From NCBI RefSeq assembly GCF_002777255.1, contig NZ_CP017634.1, forward strand, positions 1,190,903 to 1,254,902: DNA of 64,000 bases. The letters are read 5' to 3'. The DNA is from Candidatus Formimonas warabiya (lineage in GTDB: Bacteria > Bacillota > Dehalobacteriia > Dehalobacteriales > Dehalobacteriaceae). A program made the position numbers and the translations under genes. Below, in pieces: positions 34,842 through 43,767 of this stretch (position 1 is its first letter; each line of letters starts with the position of its first letter). Below the pieces are notes generated by a model. That model had not been told where the DNA came from. It searched no databases and saw nothing but the letters and a program-made list of their open reading frames with translations.

Positions 34842-35693
34842 ATGCAGGTATTGGCGTTTATTGGCCCCAGCGGTACGGGAAAGAGTCATCATGCCATCTT
34901 TGTGGCCCAAGAGTATCATGCGGAAATGATCATTGATGACGGCCTTTTAATTCAAGGAAGTCGGATCTTGGCAGGAAGTTCCGCCAAAAGATCTCCCACC
35001 AAGGTGGGCGCGATCAAAACAGCCCTTTTTACGGAGGATGCCCATGCAGAGGAAGTAAAAAATCAGATTGCCGAGAGCCAACCCTCCCGCATTTTGATTT
35101 TGGGCACGTCCACCAGTATGGTAGAAAAGATTGCCCTTCGCCTGGAGCTGCCCCTTCCGGAAACCGTGATCAACATTGACGACATCGTCTCCCCGGAAAG
35201 CATAAAAAAAGCCCGGCAAATCCGGGAACAATTGGGCACCCATGTTGTTCCCGCCCCCACGGTAGAAGTAAAACAGCGGTTCTCCGGGAATATTATCGAT
35301 CCTCTGCGTTCCTTTTTCAGAAAAAGAAATCCCGGCAACCGCCCTTTAACCTCCAAACACTTGTGGGTGGAACAGACCGTGGTACGTCCTACCTTTAATT
35401 TTTGGGGGAAATTTTATATCTCCAATTACGTGATTATCGAGATTATTAAATACGTCAGCCTGGATGTTCCGGGTATTGACCGTGTGATGCGGTCAAATGT
35501 GGAAAACAGCGAACAAGGCCTTGCGCTCCATGTAGACGTTTCTTTGGTCTATGGTTACTTTTTACCGGATGTGATGGTCCAGGCCCAGAAGACCATCCAA
35601 AAGCATGTAGAATATATGACTTCTTTAAACGTGATCTCCATCGATATTCATGCCGTGAAACTAGTGATGCGGGAACAAGGAACAGAAGAGTAA
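34842..35693 (+). CDS. P-loop NTPase fused to an Asp23/Gls24-like domain
   Basis: 283 aa from an ATG at 34842 with AAAGGATG upstream. The frame opens at 34773. The first half has a Walker A GPSGTGKS (residues 8-15) and a compact kinase-like fold of the KTI12/adenylate-kinase type. A linker with RPLTSKHLWVEQTVVRP leads to a C-terminal half with the Asp23/Gls24 pattern (YISNYVIIEIIKYVSLDVPGI, later VYGYFLPDVMVQAQKTIQKHVEYMT in pieces). Asp23 proteins are envelope-stress and lipid-metabolism factors. The combination with an NTPase is unusual, and its role is unknown. It ends convergently with the beta-CASP gene, overlapping by 33 bases. Confidence 0.65.
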   Translation: MQVLAFIGPSGTGKSHHAIFVAQEYHAEMIIDDGLLIQGSRILAGSSAKRSPTKVGAIKTALFTEDAHAEEVKNQIAESQPSRILILGTSTSMVEKIALRLELPLPETVINIDDIVSPESIKKARQIREQLGTHVVPAPTVEVKQRFSGNIIDPLRSFFRKRNPGNRPLTSKHLWVEQTVVRPTFNFWGKFYISNYVIIEIIKYVSLDVPGIDRVMRSNVENSEQGLALHVDVSLVYGYFLPDVMVQAQKTIQKHVEYMTSLNVISIDIHAVKLVMREQGTEE

Positions 35694-37202
35694 GGGTGTC
35701 AGGGCTACCAACTGACTATTGATCAGTTGATAAAGTTCTTCACTATGATCCGGAATTTCCTGTGTGATCGGGCAGGTTTCTTCAATAAATTGTTTTGCTG
35801 TTAAATCAAAGGCTTCTCCCATGCAGGGAACAAGCGTTTCCACATGAAAACGGTCTTGAACCAAACGAGCGAAACTCTCCGCGACCAGTTCTTCTCCATG
35901 GGTAATAAATATTTTTTCCGGCAACTTCTTGAACCCTGCTAACCAGTGCAGAAGTTCATTTTGGTCCGCATGGGCCGAGTACCCTTCCAGCATCATAATT
36001 TTGGCACGCACGGCAATCTCTTCCCCGTGAATTTTCACCTTTCGCTCCCCGTCTACAATCCGGCGGCCTAAAGTACCTTCGGCCTGGTATCCCACAAAGA
36101 TGACCGTACACTCCGGACGCCATAAGTTATGCTTTAAATGGTGCTTAATCCGGCCGGCGTCAGCCATGCCGCTGGCAGAGATAATAATCGCCCCTTGTTT
36201 GATCTGGTTTAAGGCCATGGATTCCTCCGACGTGCGGGAATAATTCAGATTGGGCAGCAGGAACGGGCATTGTCCATATTCCTCCATAAATTCTGTGGTC
36301 TCGGAATCAAAATACTGGGGATGTTTGCAAAAAATTTCAGTCGCGGCAATCGCCAGAGGACTGTCCACATAAATGGATTTGGGATCAATCTGGCCTTCTT
36401 CGATCATCCTGTTCAGCGTTAGCAGCAAATCCTGGGTCCGGTCTACGGCAAAAGCCGGAATAATTACGTTACCACCCCGCCGAAAGGTGGCATTAATGGC
36501 ATCGGCAAAGGCCACCTCGTTATTCTCTATTTGTTCATGAAACCGGTTGCCATAGGTTGATTCCATTACTAAATAATCTGCGGCCTCCATAACCGTGGGA
36601 TCCTTCACGATGGGACGGTCGCTTCTCCCCAGGTCTCCGGTAAAGACAATTTTGGTCTTTTTACCCTGTTCCGTAAACCATATTTCCAGCATCGCCGATC
36701 CCAGGATGTGGCCGGCATCCCTCATGATCACATGGATTCCGGGAGCAGGCTCAAATTCCTCATCATAATTCATTTTACGGAAGAATTTTGTACATTCCTC
36801 CGCCTCCAATGCGGTGTAAATCGGGGCTAGCCCATTATTTCCCGCCCGGAGAAGCTTCCGGTTTTTCCGTTCTACCTCCATCTCCTGAATATGCCCGCTG
36901 TCCGGCAGCATCACTTGACATAATTCTACCGTACCCCCTGTGGCGTAAGTGGGACCGGAAAAGCCCCGCTGGTATAATTTGGGCAATAAACCGCTGTGGT
37001 CAATATGGGCATGGGTCAGCAGTACAAAATCAATATCCCCCGGATGGAAGGGAAAATCCCCGTAATTGCGTTCTTTTAAAACCTTATTTCCCTGAAACAT
37101 CCCGCAATCTACTAAGAACCTGGCATGATCATGCTCCAGTAAATAACAGGAACCGGTCACCACTCGGGCAGCTCCGCAAAAAGTAATCTTAATTGTCTCC
37201 AC
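35661..37202 (-). CDS. Metallo-beta-lactamase/beta-CASP RNA nuclease family protein
   Basis: 513 aa. MBL-fold metal ligands are in LTHAHIDHSGLLP, with DAGHILGSAMLE and FTGDLGR. The beta-CASP insertion (about 180-400) and RNA-specificity domain with GYSAHADQNELL, then ITHGE, match the Ysh1/CPSF-73-like bacterial exonucleases. Members process or degrade RNA with two zinc ions. It is distinct from RNase J in sequence layout. The start (GTG at 37202) has AGAAGGGG very close upstream, so a slightly later start is possible. Upstream is the aminotransferase, 9 bases away. Confidence 0.87.
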   Translation of the reverse strand: METIKITFCGAARVVTGSCYLLEHDHARFLVDCGMFQGNKVLKERNYGDFPFHPGDIDFVLLTHAHIDHSGLLPKLYQRGFSGPTYATGGTVELCQVMLPDSGHIQEMEVERKNRKLLRAGNNGLAPIYTALEAEECTKFFRKMNYDEEFEPAPGIHVIMRDAGHILGSAMLEIWFTEQGKKTKIVFTGDLGRSDRPIVKDPTVMEAADYLVMESTYGNRFHEQIENNEVAFADAINATFRRGGNVIIPAFAVDRTQDLLLTLNRMIEEGQIDPKSIYVDSPLAIAATEIFCKHPQYFDSETTEFMEEYGQCPFLLPNLNYSRTSEESMALNQIKQGAIIISASGMADAGRIKHHLKHNLWRPECTVIFVGYQAEGTLGRRIVDGERKVKIHGEEIAVRAKIMMLEGYSAHADQNELLHWLAGFKKLPEKIFITHGEELVAESFARLVQDRFHVETLVPCMGEAFDLTAKQFIEETCPITQEIPDHSEELYQLINSQLVALTPLLFCSLFPHH

Positions 37203-37211
37203 TCCCCTTCT

Positions 37212-38387
37212 CTAGTTGATCAGCTTGGAAACAAAGCGCTCCATTCTGTCCATAGCCTCCATAATTTGCTTTACTGAGGAAGCATAAGAGCAGCGGATGA
37301 AACCTTCCCCGCACTCGGCAAAAGCACTTCCCGGCACCACTGCTACCTTGCCCTCTTTCAGCAATCTACCGGCAAATTCCTCAGAGCTTAGGCCGGTGTT
37401 TTTGATGGACGGGAAAATATAAAATGCTCCCTTCGGTTCTACAACAGAAAGTCCCATGTCGCGCATCCTTTTTAATATAATTCTCCTTCTTTGGTCATAT
37501 TCCTCTATCATCCGGGAAACCTCGTCGAAACAGGAGGAAAAGGCTTCAATGGCTGCCTTTTGACCCATAATCGGTGCACATAACATGGTATACTGATGTA
37601 TTTTGACCATGTTTTGAATAAAATCCTCATGGGCCGCTACATAGCCGATTCTCCATCCCGTCATGGCAAAAGCCTTTGACATCCCGCTGATTAAAATGGT
37701 CCGGTCCTTCATATCCGGTAGGGAAGCAATACAGGTATGGGTTCCCGCATAGGTCAGTTCCGCATAGATTTCATCCGATATCACCACCAGATTGTGCTTT
37801 ATCAACACCTTGCTGATGGCAGCCAACTCTTCCCGGGTCATGATCGCTCCGGTGGGATTGTTGGGATAGCTGATGACAATCCCTTTTGTCCTGGGTGTAA
37901 TATAAGTCTCAATCACCTCTGGAGTAAGCTTAAACTCATCTACATCAGAGGTCGGGATGGCAACAGGAACCGCTCCCGCCAATACCACACAGGGCTTATA
38001 GGACACATAGCAGGGTTCCGGAATCAATATTTCGTCTCCTGGGGAACAAATCGTGCGCAAGGCCATATCCACCGCTTCACTGGCGCCCACGGTGACGATA
38101 ATTTCTTTTTTGTCGTCATACAAGACGTCAAATCGCTTATCCAGGTATTTGGCAATGGCGGAACGCAGTTCCGGCAAGCCAAAATTGGACGTATACATGG
38201 TATAGCCCTTTTCTAAGGAATAGACGCAGGCTTCCCGGACATGCCAGGGGGAAACAAAATCAGGCTCCCCAACACCCAAAGAAATAATGTCTTTTGCTCC
38301 GGACACCAAATCAAAAAATTTTCTGATCCCGGAGGGAGGAAGATTCTTCACGGTAGGAGTGATATAATTCTGAGGGATAAAGGTCAT
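37212..38387 (-). CDS. PLP-dependent aminotransferase, class I/II
   Basis: 391 aa fold-type I. The PLP Lys lies in SGMSKAFAMTGWRIGY, with YPNNPTGA and SDEIYAEL upstream. It resembles the aspartate/alanine/aromatic aminotransferases of Firmicutes with an RCSYA C-terminal Arg. The amino donor is not certain. It overlaps the AsnC gene by four bases (ATGA), has GAGGTGG upstream and is controlled by the T-box leader upstream of that gene. The T-box specifier may read as Ala GCC, which would fit an alanine transaminase, but this is an inference. Confidence 0.88.
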   Translation of the reverse strand: MTFIPQNYITPTVKNLPPSGIRKFFDLVSGAKDIISLGVGEPDFVSPWHVREACVYSLEKGYTMYTSNFGLPELRSAIAKYLDKRFDVLYDDKKEIIVTVGASEAVDMALRTICSPGDEILIPEPCYVSYKPCVVLAGAVPVAIPTSDVDEFKLTPEVIETYITPRTKGIVISYPNNPTGAIMTREELAAISKVLIKHNLVVISDEIYAELTYAGTHTCIASLPDMKDRTILISGMSKAFAMTGWRIGYVAAHEDFIQNMVKIHQYTMLCAPIMGQKAAIEAFSSCFDEVSRMIEEYDQRRRIILKRMRDMGLSVVEPKGAFYIFPSIKNTGLSSEEFAGRLLKEGKVAVVPGSAFAECGEGFIRCSYASSVKQIMEAMDRMERFVSKLIN

Positions 38388-38866
38388 GGGGTTACCACCT
38401 CTCTTCGGTCTTCTTCCGCATCTTCAAAAATCACACCGGCCATTTTATATCTCTTTAAGATAAAATGGGTTCTCGTACTTAATACATGTTCAATGGTGGC
38501 CAGCTTTTGCGCTACAAACAGCGCCACATCTTTCATACTTTTTCCTTCGATCGACACCGAGAGATCATAGTCACCCGACATCAGAGACACGGAACGCACC
38601 TCGGGAAACCGATAGATTCTCTGGGCCACGGCATCAAATCCTACCTCCCGCTGGGGCGATACTTTCACGTCGATAATCGCCACGGCGGTTTCCGCACCGG
38701 CTTTTTCCCAGTTGATCACGGTGGAATATTTTAAAATGATCTTTTCTTCCTCCAACTCTTTGATGATGCCCTCCACTTCCTCAACGGTCGTATCCAGCAT
38801 CACCGCTATCTGGTCCAAGGGCATCCGGCTGTTGCACGCCAAAAGTTTTAATATTTTGTTTCTCAT
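38384..38866 (-). CDS. Lrp/AsnC family transcription regulator
   Basis: 160 aa from an ATG at 38866 with GGGAGG upstream. A TTG at 38890 has no site. N-terminal winged HTH (MRNKILKLLACNSRMPLDQI... ), then the RAM ligand-binding domain (about 75-145). Proteins of this type bind amino acids and often regulate the adjacent gene. It is co-transcribed with the aminotransferase behind a T-box, so both RNA-level and protein-level amino-acid sensing may act on this operon. Confidence 0.9.
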   Translation of the reverse strand: MRNKILKLLACNSRMPLDQIAVMLDTTVEEVEGIIKELEEEKIILKYSTVINWEKAGAETAVAIIDVKVSPQREVGFDAVAQRIYRFPEVRSVSLMSGDYDLSVSIEGKSMKDVALFVAQKLATIEHVLSTRTHFILKRYKMAGVIFEDAEEDRREVVTP

Positions 38867-38963
38867 CTCTGCATAACCTCCCTTTTTCAAATAAAAAACC
38901 CCTCATCCCATAAAGGGACGAGAGGCTTATTCTCGTGGTACCACCCTAATTCACCGTATCATG

Positions 38964-39115
38964 ATTAAAGCAAGCTCTTAATTCAGATGGAGATTCTTTT
39001 ACTCCATCTGAATTTTAGAACTGCAAATGCATGACTTAGTTGGCGTTTGATTCCCGCATATTTGGGGACATTCCTAAGAGAGGTGTGTCCCCTGACCGCT
39101 GATGGCGGGAGACTG
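38964..39115 (+). repeat. R2 modular hairpin repeat, copy b
   Basis: Modules X and Y as in copy a at 25530, antisense to the T-box transcript. The X stem ATTCAGATGGAG/CTCCATCTGAAT is flanked by GCAAGCTCTTA and TTTTAGAACTGCAAAT. Y contains GGGGACA, GTGTGTCCCCTGACCGCT and GGCGGGAGAC. Confidence 0.75.
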
Positions 39116-39163
39116 AAGCAAGTTCTTGGTTTGGTTGCTTTTTACCAAACCTTAGAACTGCGA
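39116..39163 (+). repeat. R2 module X' with a different inner stem
   Basis: The same outer arms GCAAGTTCT and AGAACTGCGAAT enclose an unrelated hairpin, GGTTTGGTTGC-TTTTTA-CCAAACC. The outer pairing is kept while the inner stem sequence differs completely from X in copies a and b, as expected for a conserved RNA shape or a cassette. Confidence 0.65.
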
Positions 39164-39387
39164 ATACAGAGTAAGCCAAGTTAGTCAGGTTAAAATACGA
39201 TGCACTTAGCAGGATAACGGACCATTTCCCGGAAGGAACTAATTGGTTTTTTACCGTTCATTCCCCCTCTCCAGGGTGGCTGTTCAGATACTGGGCCTGC
39301 CGGATTTCCACCACCACCGGCTCTCTATAAGTGCTGACAGCGTCTTACTTTTCCCTATCATAGAGTTCACAGTATATAATTGCAGTT

Positions 39388-39416
39388 ATCTTAACATTTA
39401 TTTTTATTGGTGTCAA
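39388..39416 (-). promoter_or_regulatory. Sigma-A promoter of the T-box/AsnC operon
   Basis: Minus strand TTGACA, 17-base spacer, TAAGAT. It lies just after the metF stop codon, and starts transcription about 20 bases before the T-box. Confidence 0.8.
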
Positions 39417-39426
39417 TGCTTCCTGA

Positions 39427-41010
39427 TTACTTCCCTACCGCCTTTCCCCCGGCGTCCACTTTTTTGCTGTCTTTATTCAAGCCCAGCCGCTCTGCGGAAT
39501 GGTCCTTACCCAAATAGAAGTTGATCCAGGAAGAAGTCTGGTACAAATCCCAGTTGCATGGTGACACATGGTAGGAGTCTAGCTGGCTTTCATGGCCGTA
39601 ATCCTTCAAACGGGCATACGCGCGGACGTAGACACATTTCTTTTTCTCCGGATGAACCTCACACCAGCCGTTGTAGCTCCCGCCGCAGGCCCCGTTGCGC
39701 TGGTTTTTCGGGCACTGGGACATGGGACAGGCATAGGCCAGGTCGATCAGGGCGCAGTCTCCACAGTCCTTACAGTCATAAAGAGTCACTTTCGCCATGT
39801 GTTCAAGGAAGTGGTAGCATTTTTCAATCTTCTTCCCCTCTACGAACTTGGAAATTCCTTTCATCAGGCCAAAGAAATTTTTATGCGGCTCAAAAACCAG
39901 GCTGTGGAACACCCGGGACACCCGGTAAATAAATTCCACCTTTGTATCCAGGGGGCGTCCTTTTCTTTCTGTGGGTATTTCGCTGTTTAGGCCGGTTTTT
40001 TCATCTTTCTGATAATAGTAAAAACCATTGTCCATGGGATAGTCAAACTCATGGACCAGATCCATCCAATTGGCGCTCAGCTCTTCCCCTTTTTCAATGA
40101 TATATTCTACTTGGGCATATTTGATGCCATGGCCGCCGATGTGTACGCCGTTGAAACCCATCCCTTTCATGAAGGCATACATTTTGGCCGCCCGAAGAAG
40201 CCGTGCCTCGACTCCCTTGTCCGCCAATGTCCGCTCCCGGTCTAATTCTGCCAGGAGCTTGTTGGTAACCACACAGCCCGGTACTTTGTTTTCATTCATC
40301 AGTTTCCCTGCTCCATAGGGCAGAATATAGATGTTGCCTACGACAGGAACATTTAGGTTATTCTGTCTCATGAACTGAATTAATTCATGGAATTTACGGG
40401 CATCGTATCCCAGCTGGGGAACGATGAACTGGGCGCCTGACGCCACCTTTTTCTTCAGTTTATAATATTGCACCATTTGTTCCGCCTCATGCGCCTTAAA
40501 GGGCGATACGGCAGCCCCGGCGAAGAAGTCGCTGGCTTGGTGCTTCACGGTCCCTTTCAGTCCGGGGTATTCCAGGCCCTGGTTCATTTCACCGATCAGC
40601 TCCAAGGCATGGGTGGGATCAATATCAAATACGGGTTTCGGCCGCCCTTGAAAGCCGGTGACAGGATAATCTCCCGTCATTACCAGAAGGCTTCTGACCT
40701 GGGCCCGGTCTAAGGCATATAGCTGGCTTTCCATTTGGTTGCGGTTTTTATCTTTGCAAGTGAAATGTACCAGGGGTTCAATCCCCCTTTTTAGTATTTC
40801 TTCGCCCAAGTAATCAGCCAGCATGGCCGGATTGCCTCCGGGGTTGTCCGTAATCGTCAGGGCATGGATCTTTCCCCCTTTGGCAGCCTGCTCCGCCGCC
40901 TCCAAAGCACTTTCCTGAGATTTTTCCCGGGCTCCTCTCCCCGGCACCAATTCCCAGGTAACCGACATGGTATTGGGATTCAGTAATGATTCTTTAAATC
41001 GGTTTTCCAC
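39427..41010 (-). CDS. metF: Methylenetetrahydrofolate reductase with fused C-terminal domain
   Basis: 527 aa. Start is GTG at 41010 with GAGGAGG seven bases upstream. The ATG at 41058 lacks a site. The N-terminal TIM barrel (about 1-310) is MTHFR-like, with MSVTWELVPGRG, THALELIGEMNQG and the FIVPQLGYD strand. The C-terminal Cys-rich part (about 390-500, DCKDCGDCALIDLAYACP, CPKNQRNGACGG and CEVHPEKK) is the MTHFR_C/MetV-type domain that in Moorella is a separate subunit. It reduces methylene-THF to methyl-THF for AcsE. No NADH or electron-bifurcating partner gene lies beside it. Confidence 0.87.
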   Translation of the reverse strand: MENRFKESLLNPNTMSVTWELVPGRGAREKSQESALEAAEQAAKGGKIHALTITDNPGGNPAMLADYLGEEILKRGIEPLVHFTCKDKNRNQMESQLYALDRAQVRSLLVMTGDYPVTGFQGRPKPVFDIDPTHALELIGEMNQGLEYPGLKGTVKHQASDFFAGAAVSPFKAHEAEQMVQYYKLKKKVASGAQFIVPQLGYDARKFHELIQFMRQNNLNVPVVGNIYILPYGAGKLMNENKVPGCVVTNKLLAELDRERTLADKGVEARLLRAAKMYAFMKGMGFNGVHIGGHGIKYAQVEYIIEKGEELSANWMDLVHEFDYPMDNGFYYYQKDEKTGLNSEIPTERKGRPLDTKVEFIYRVSRVFHSLVFEPHKNFFGLMKGISKFVEGKKIEKCYHFLEHMAKVTLYDCKDCGDCALIDLAYACPMSQCPKNQRNGACGGSYNGWCEVHPEKKKCVYVRAYARLKDYGHESQLDSYHVSPCNWDLYQTSSWINFYLGKDHSAERLGLNKDSKKVDAGGKAVGK

Positions 41011-41126
41011 TTTATTTCCTCCTCGCCCAAACAGAATAACATTGTCTCTTTTTTTCATTTTATCATATTCTTGTCCTACTTTAACATGCCAATTTGTTGC
41101 AAAAAATTAATTATTTTGTCAATATC

Positions 41127-41166
41127 AAAAAAAAAAAATTCCTTGTCCTGTTCAGACAAGGAATTT
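41127..41166 (-). terminator. Terminator of the acs operon
   Basis: AATTCCTTGTC and GACAAGGAATT form an 11-base stem, followed on the minus strand by a T run of ten or more. It separates acsE from metF. Confidence 0.9.
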
Positions 41167-41176
41167 TTTTTTGAAT

Positions 41177-41989
<813 letters not shown>

Positions 41990-42955
41990 TTATTTTGTTT
42001 CCATTAACTGTTCAATATTCTTCTTGAGCACTTTTACCGCTTGGGGATGTCTCATCACAAAGATATTTCCCCCTGCCTGCATTAAAGCGCCGGCAGTCAT
42101 GGCTTCCCAAACAGGGCCTCTTTCCGCCTGGGCTCCCCAACCCGGGAAATCCGCTTCACTGGCCCAAGCTTCTTTCGCTCTCCAGGATTCAAAACCAGCG
42201 GTACAGATTAAGGGCATGGCAAGCATTTTATCCCCTTGCAGAGCGCCCATGCGGCCACGTTCCATAATGGAATAACCGTATTCGATTCCATAACCGAGAC
42301 CGGCGATCATGGGGTCAATGACGATTCTGTCCGCAGGCATGTTCATTTCCGTAATCAAAATGTTTAACTGTTTGCAGATGTTAATATCAAGAGGCGACCG
42401 GGCAATAATGGAATGCCCGCTTCCTAAGCAAGCAGCAACCAGCGACTTATAGTTTTCCTGTTCGGCTACGCCCAGGAGCAATTTTTCCCCGGCGGTTTCT
42501 TCGGCAACCTTTACCAGTACTTCATGGTCTTTCTCTGCATCACCGCAGCCGACCACGATCAAAGGAACGCCTACAGCCCCTAAAATATCTTTCACAGCTT
42601 TGGCACATTCTTCAGGAGATTTGTTCGCTCCGTCCGGGTCTGCACCCTCCAGTTTCACGTAGATGGCATCAGCGCCCCACTCATCAACGCATTTTTTCGC
42701 CCAGGCAACGGCATCTTTCACCACATCGCCAAGGGCATCCTTCAAAGGCTGCGGCCAATTGGGCTCTACATCCACAACCTCCATGGCCACGATGGGACGG
42801 TTGGGAATGGTTCCTTCATAATGCTGGAACGGTAAAGCGGATTCTCCACCAACTGTTAGACTTACGGACCGGGTTCCCCCTTTCTCCTTGGTGGCACCTA
42901 AAACTACTGTGCCCACCTGGCTGGCATATCTTTCTTTTAAAACCTGAACAGCCAT
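41990..42955 (-). CDS. acsD: Corrinoid iron-sulfur protein, small subunit
   Basis: 321 aa, the usual size (Moorella 323). TIM-barrel subunit with [13 protein letters not shown] near residue 55, [27 protein letters not shown] and [21 protein letters not shown]. It forms a heterodimer with AcsC, the subunit that binds the corrinoid, and together they carry the methyl group to acetyl-CoA synthase. The ATG has AAAGGAG upstream. Lies between cooC and acsE. Confidence 0.95.
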   Translation of the reverse strand: MAVQVLKERYASQVGTVVLGATKEKGGTRSVSLTVGGESALPFQHYEGTIPNRPIVAMEVVDVEPNWPQPLKDALGDVVKDAVAWAKKCVDEWGADAIYVKLEGADPDGANKSPEECAKAVKDILGAVGVPLIVVGCGDAEKDHEVLVKVAEETAGEKLLLGVAEQENYKSLVAACLGSGHSIIARSPLDINICKQLNILITEMNMPADRIVIDPMIAGLGYGIEYGYSIMERGRMGALQGDKMLAMPLICTAGFESWRAKEAWASEADFPGWGAQAERGPVWEAMTAGALMQAGGNIFVMRHPQAVKVLKKNIEQLMETK

Positions 42956-42992
42956 TTATCGATCGCTCCTTTCCAATTCTCAAATTCCACGA

Positions 42993-43745
42993 TTAAATTC
43001 CTGCTTTTCTCAATATGTCGTAAACAGCTTTCACGGCCGATGATTCAGCCGGAAGCTGAAACAGCGGTTTTCCTTCTACATCAAACTGCAGCACCATTTC
43101 ATCATAGGGTACCCACCCGATCATGTTCAAACCGGTTTCCACAATAGCAGGCTCAAGACCTCCCATGATATCCGGCGTTCCTTTGGTTACCACCAGGTAC
43201 ATCTGACGTACGGTGGTTTTCAGGGCCTTGACCAGGTCAGCGAGACGCCCCGCCGTACGAATCCCGCGCACGGAAGCATCGCTGATCAAAAACAGGTGAT
43301 CTACATCCTGAATGGTTCTCCGGCTGATATGTTCCATCCCGGCTTCATTGTCTATGACCAGATAATCATATCCTTGCTCCAGGCGTTCCATATATTTGCG
43401 CAGTAAATCATTGGGGTAACAGTAGCACCCTGGGCCCTGAGGGCCTCCCATCACCAGAAGGTCCACTTTCTGGGTTTCTACCAAAGACTGCTGCAGCTTG
43501 TATTCAATAAAGGTTTCCTTTGTCATGCCCACCGGAAGTGCTTTCGGGTCCTTCGTCTGCTCAATCAATTGCGAAATAGTGGTGGTAATGCCCATGCCTA
43601 ATGCTTCATTTAAATTAGCATTGGGATCGGCGTCCACTGCTAAAACGGACCCCCGATCCTTTTCCACGAGATACCGGGCCGTCAACGCAGAAAACGTCGT
43701 TTTCCCGGTCCCTCCTTTTCCAACCACTGCGATATGCTTTGCCAT
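42993..43745 (-). CDS. CooC-type ATPase (internal to the acs operon)
   Basis: 250 aa MinD/NifH-class P-loop ATPase with KGGTGKTTF (deviant Walker A, signature Lys) at the N-terminus and a VDADPNANL switch. A GPGCYC motif near residue 110 supplies the CxC of CooC-type nickel/metal-cluster maturases. It probably inserts nickel into AcsB or AcsA (AcsF/CooC family). A second copy lies at 51382. The two differ in the motif spacing and probably serve different targets. The ATG has GAAAGGTGG upstream. Confidence 0.88.
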   Translation of the reverse strand: MAKHIAVVGKGGTGKTTFSALTARYLVEKDRGSVLAVDADPNANLNEALGMGITTTISQLIEQTKDPKALPVGMTKETFIEYKLQQSLVETQKVDLLVMGGPQGPGCYCYPNDLLRKYMERLEQGYDYLVIDNEAGMEHISRRTIQDVDHLFLISDASVRGIRTAGRLADLVKALKTTVRQMYLVVTKGTPDIMGGLEPAIVETGLNMIGWVPYDEMVLQFDVEGKPLFQLPAESSAVKAVYDILRKAGI

Positions 43746-43767
43746 CTCTACCTACCACCTTTCGAAA

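Larger units (their letters stand above)
38892..39362 (-). promoter_or_regulatory. T-box riboswitch with expanded helix, upstream of the AsnC operon
   Basis: Stem I features AGAGAGCCGGTGGTGG and GAACAGCCACCCTGG lie at about 39270-39345. The antiterminator AGGGTGGTACCACG lies at 38934-38947 and the terminator CCTCTCGTCCC/GGGATGAGGGG plus six T at 38891-38926. UGGU in the bulge should pair with a tRNA ending ACCA. A helix CATCGTAT/ATACGGTG (39195-39202 with 38952-38959) before the antiterminator encloses about 235 nt of R2 repeat modules. The specifier is ambiguous: GCC (Ala) by distance to the lower helix, CAG by distance to GAA. Confidence 0.85.

Noticed and set aside
38964..39163. CRISPR array or insertion sequence
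   Set aside because: Repeats are long, few and differ in stem; there are no regular spacers, no cas genes and no transposase frame.
39558..39990. Plus-strand frames opposite metF
   Set aside because: Antisense shadows of the Cys-rich MetF C-terminus, with no ribosome sites.
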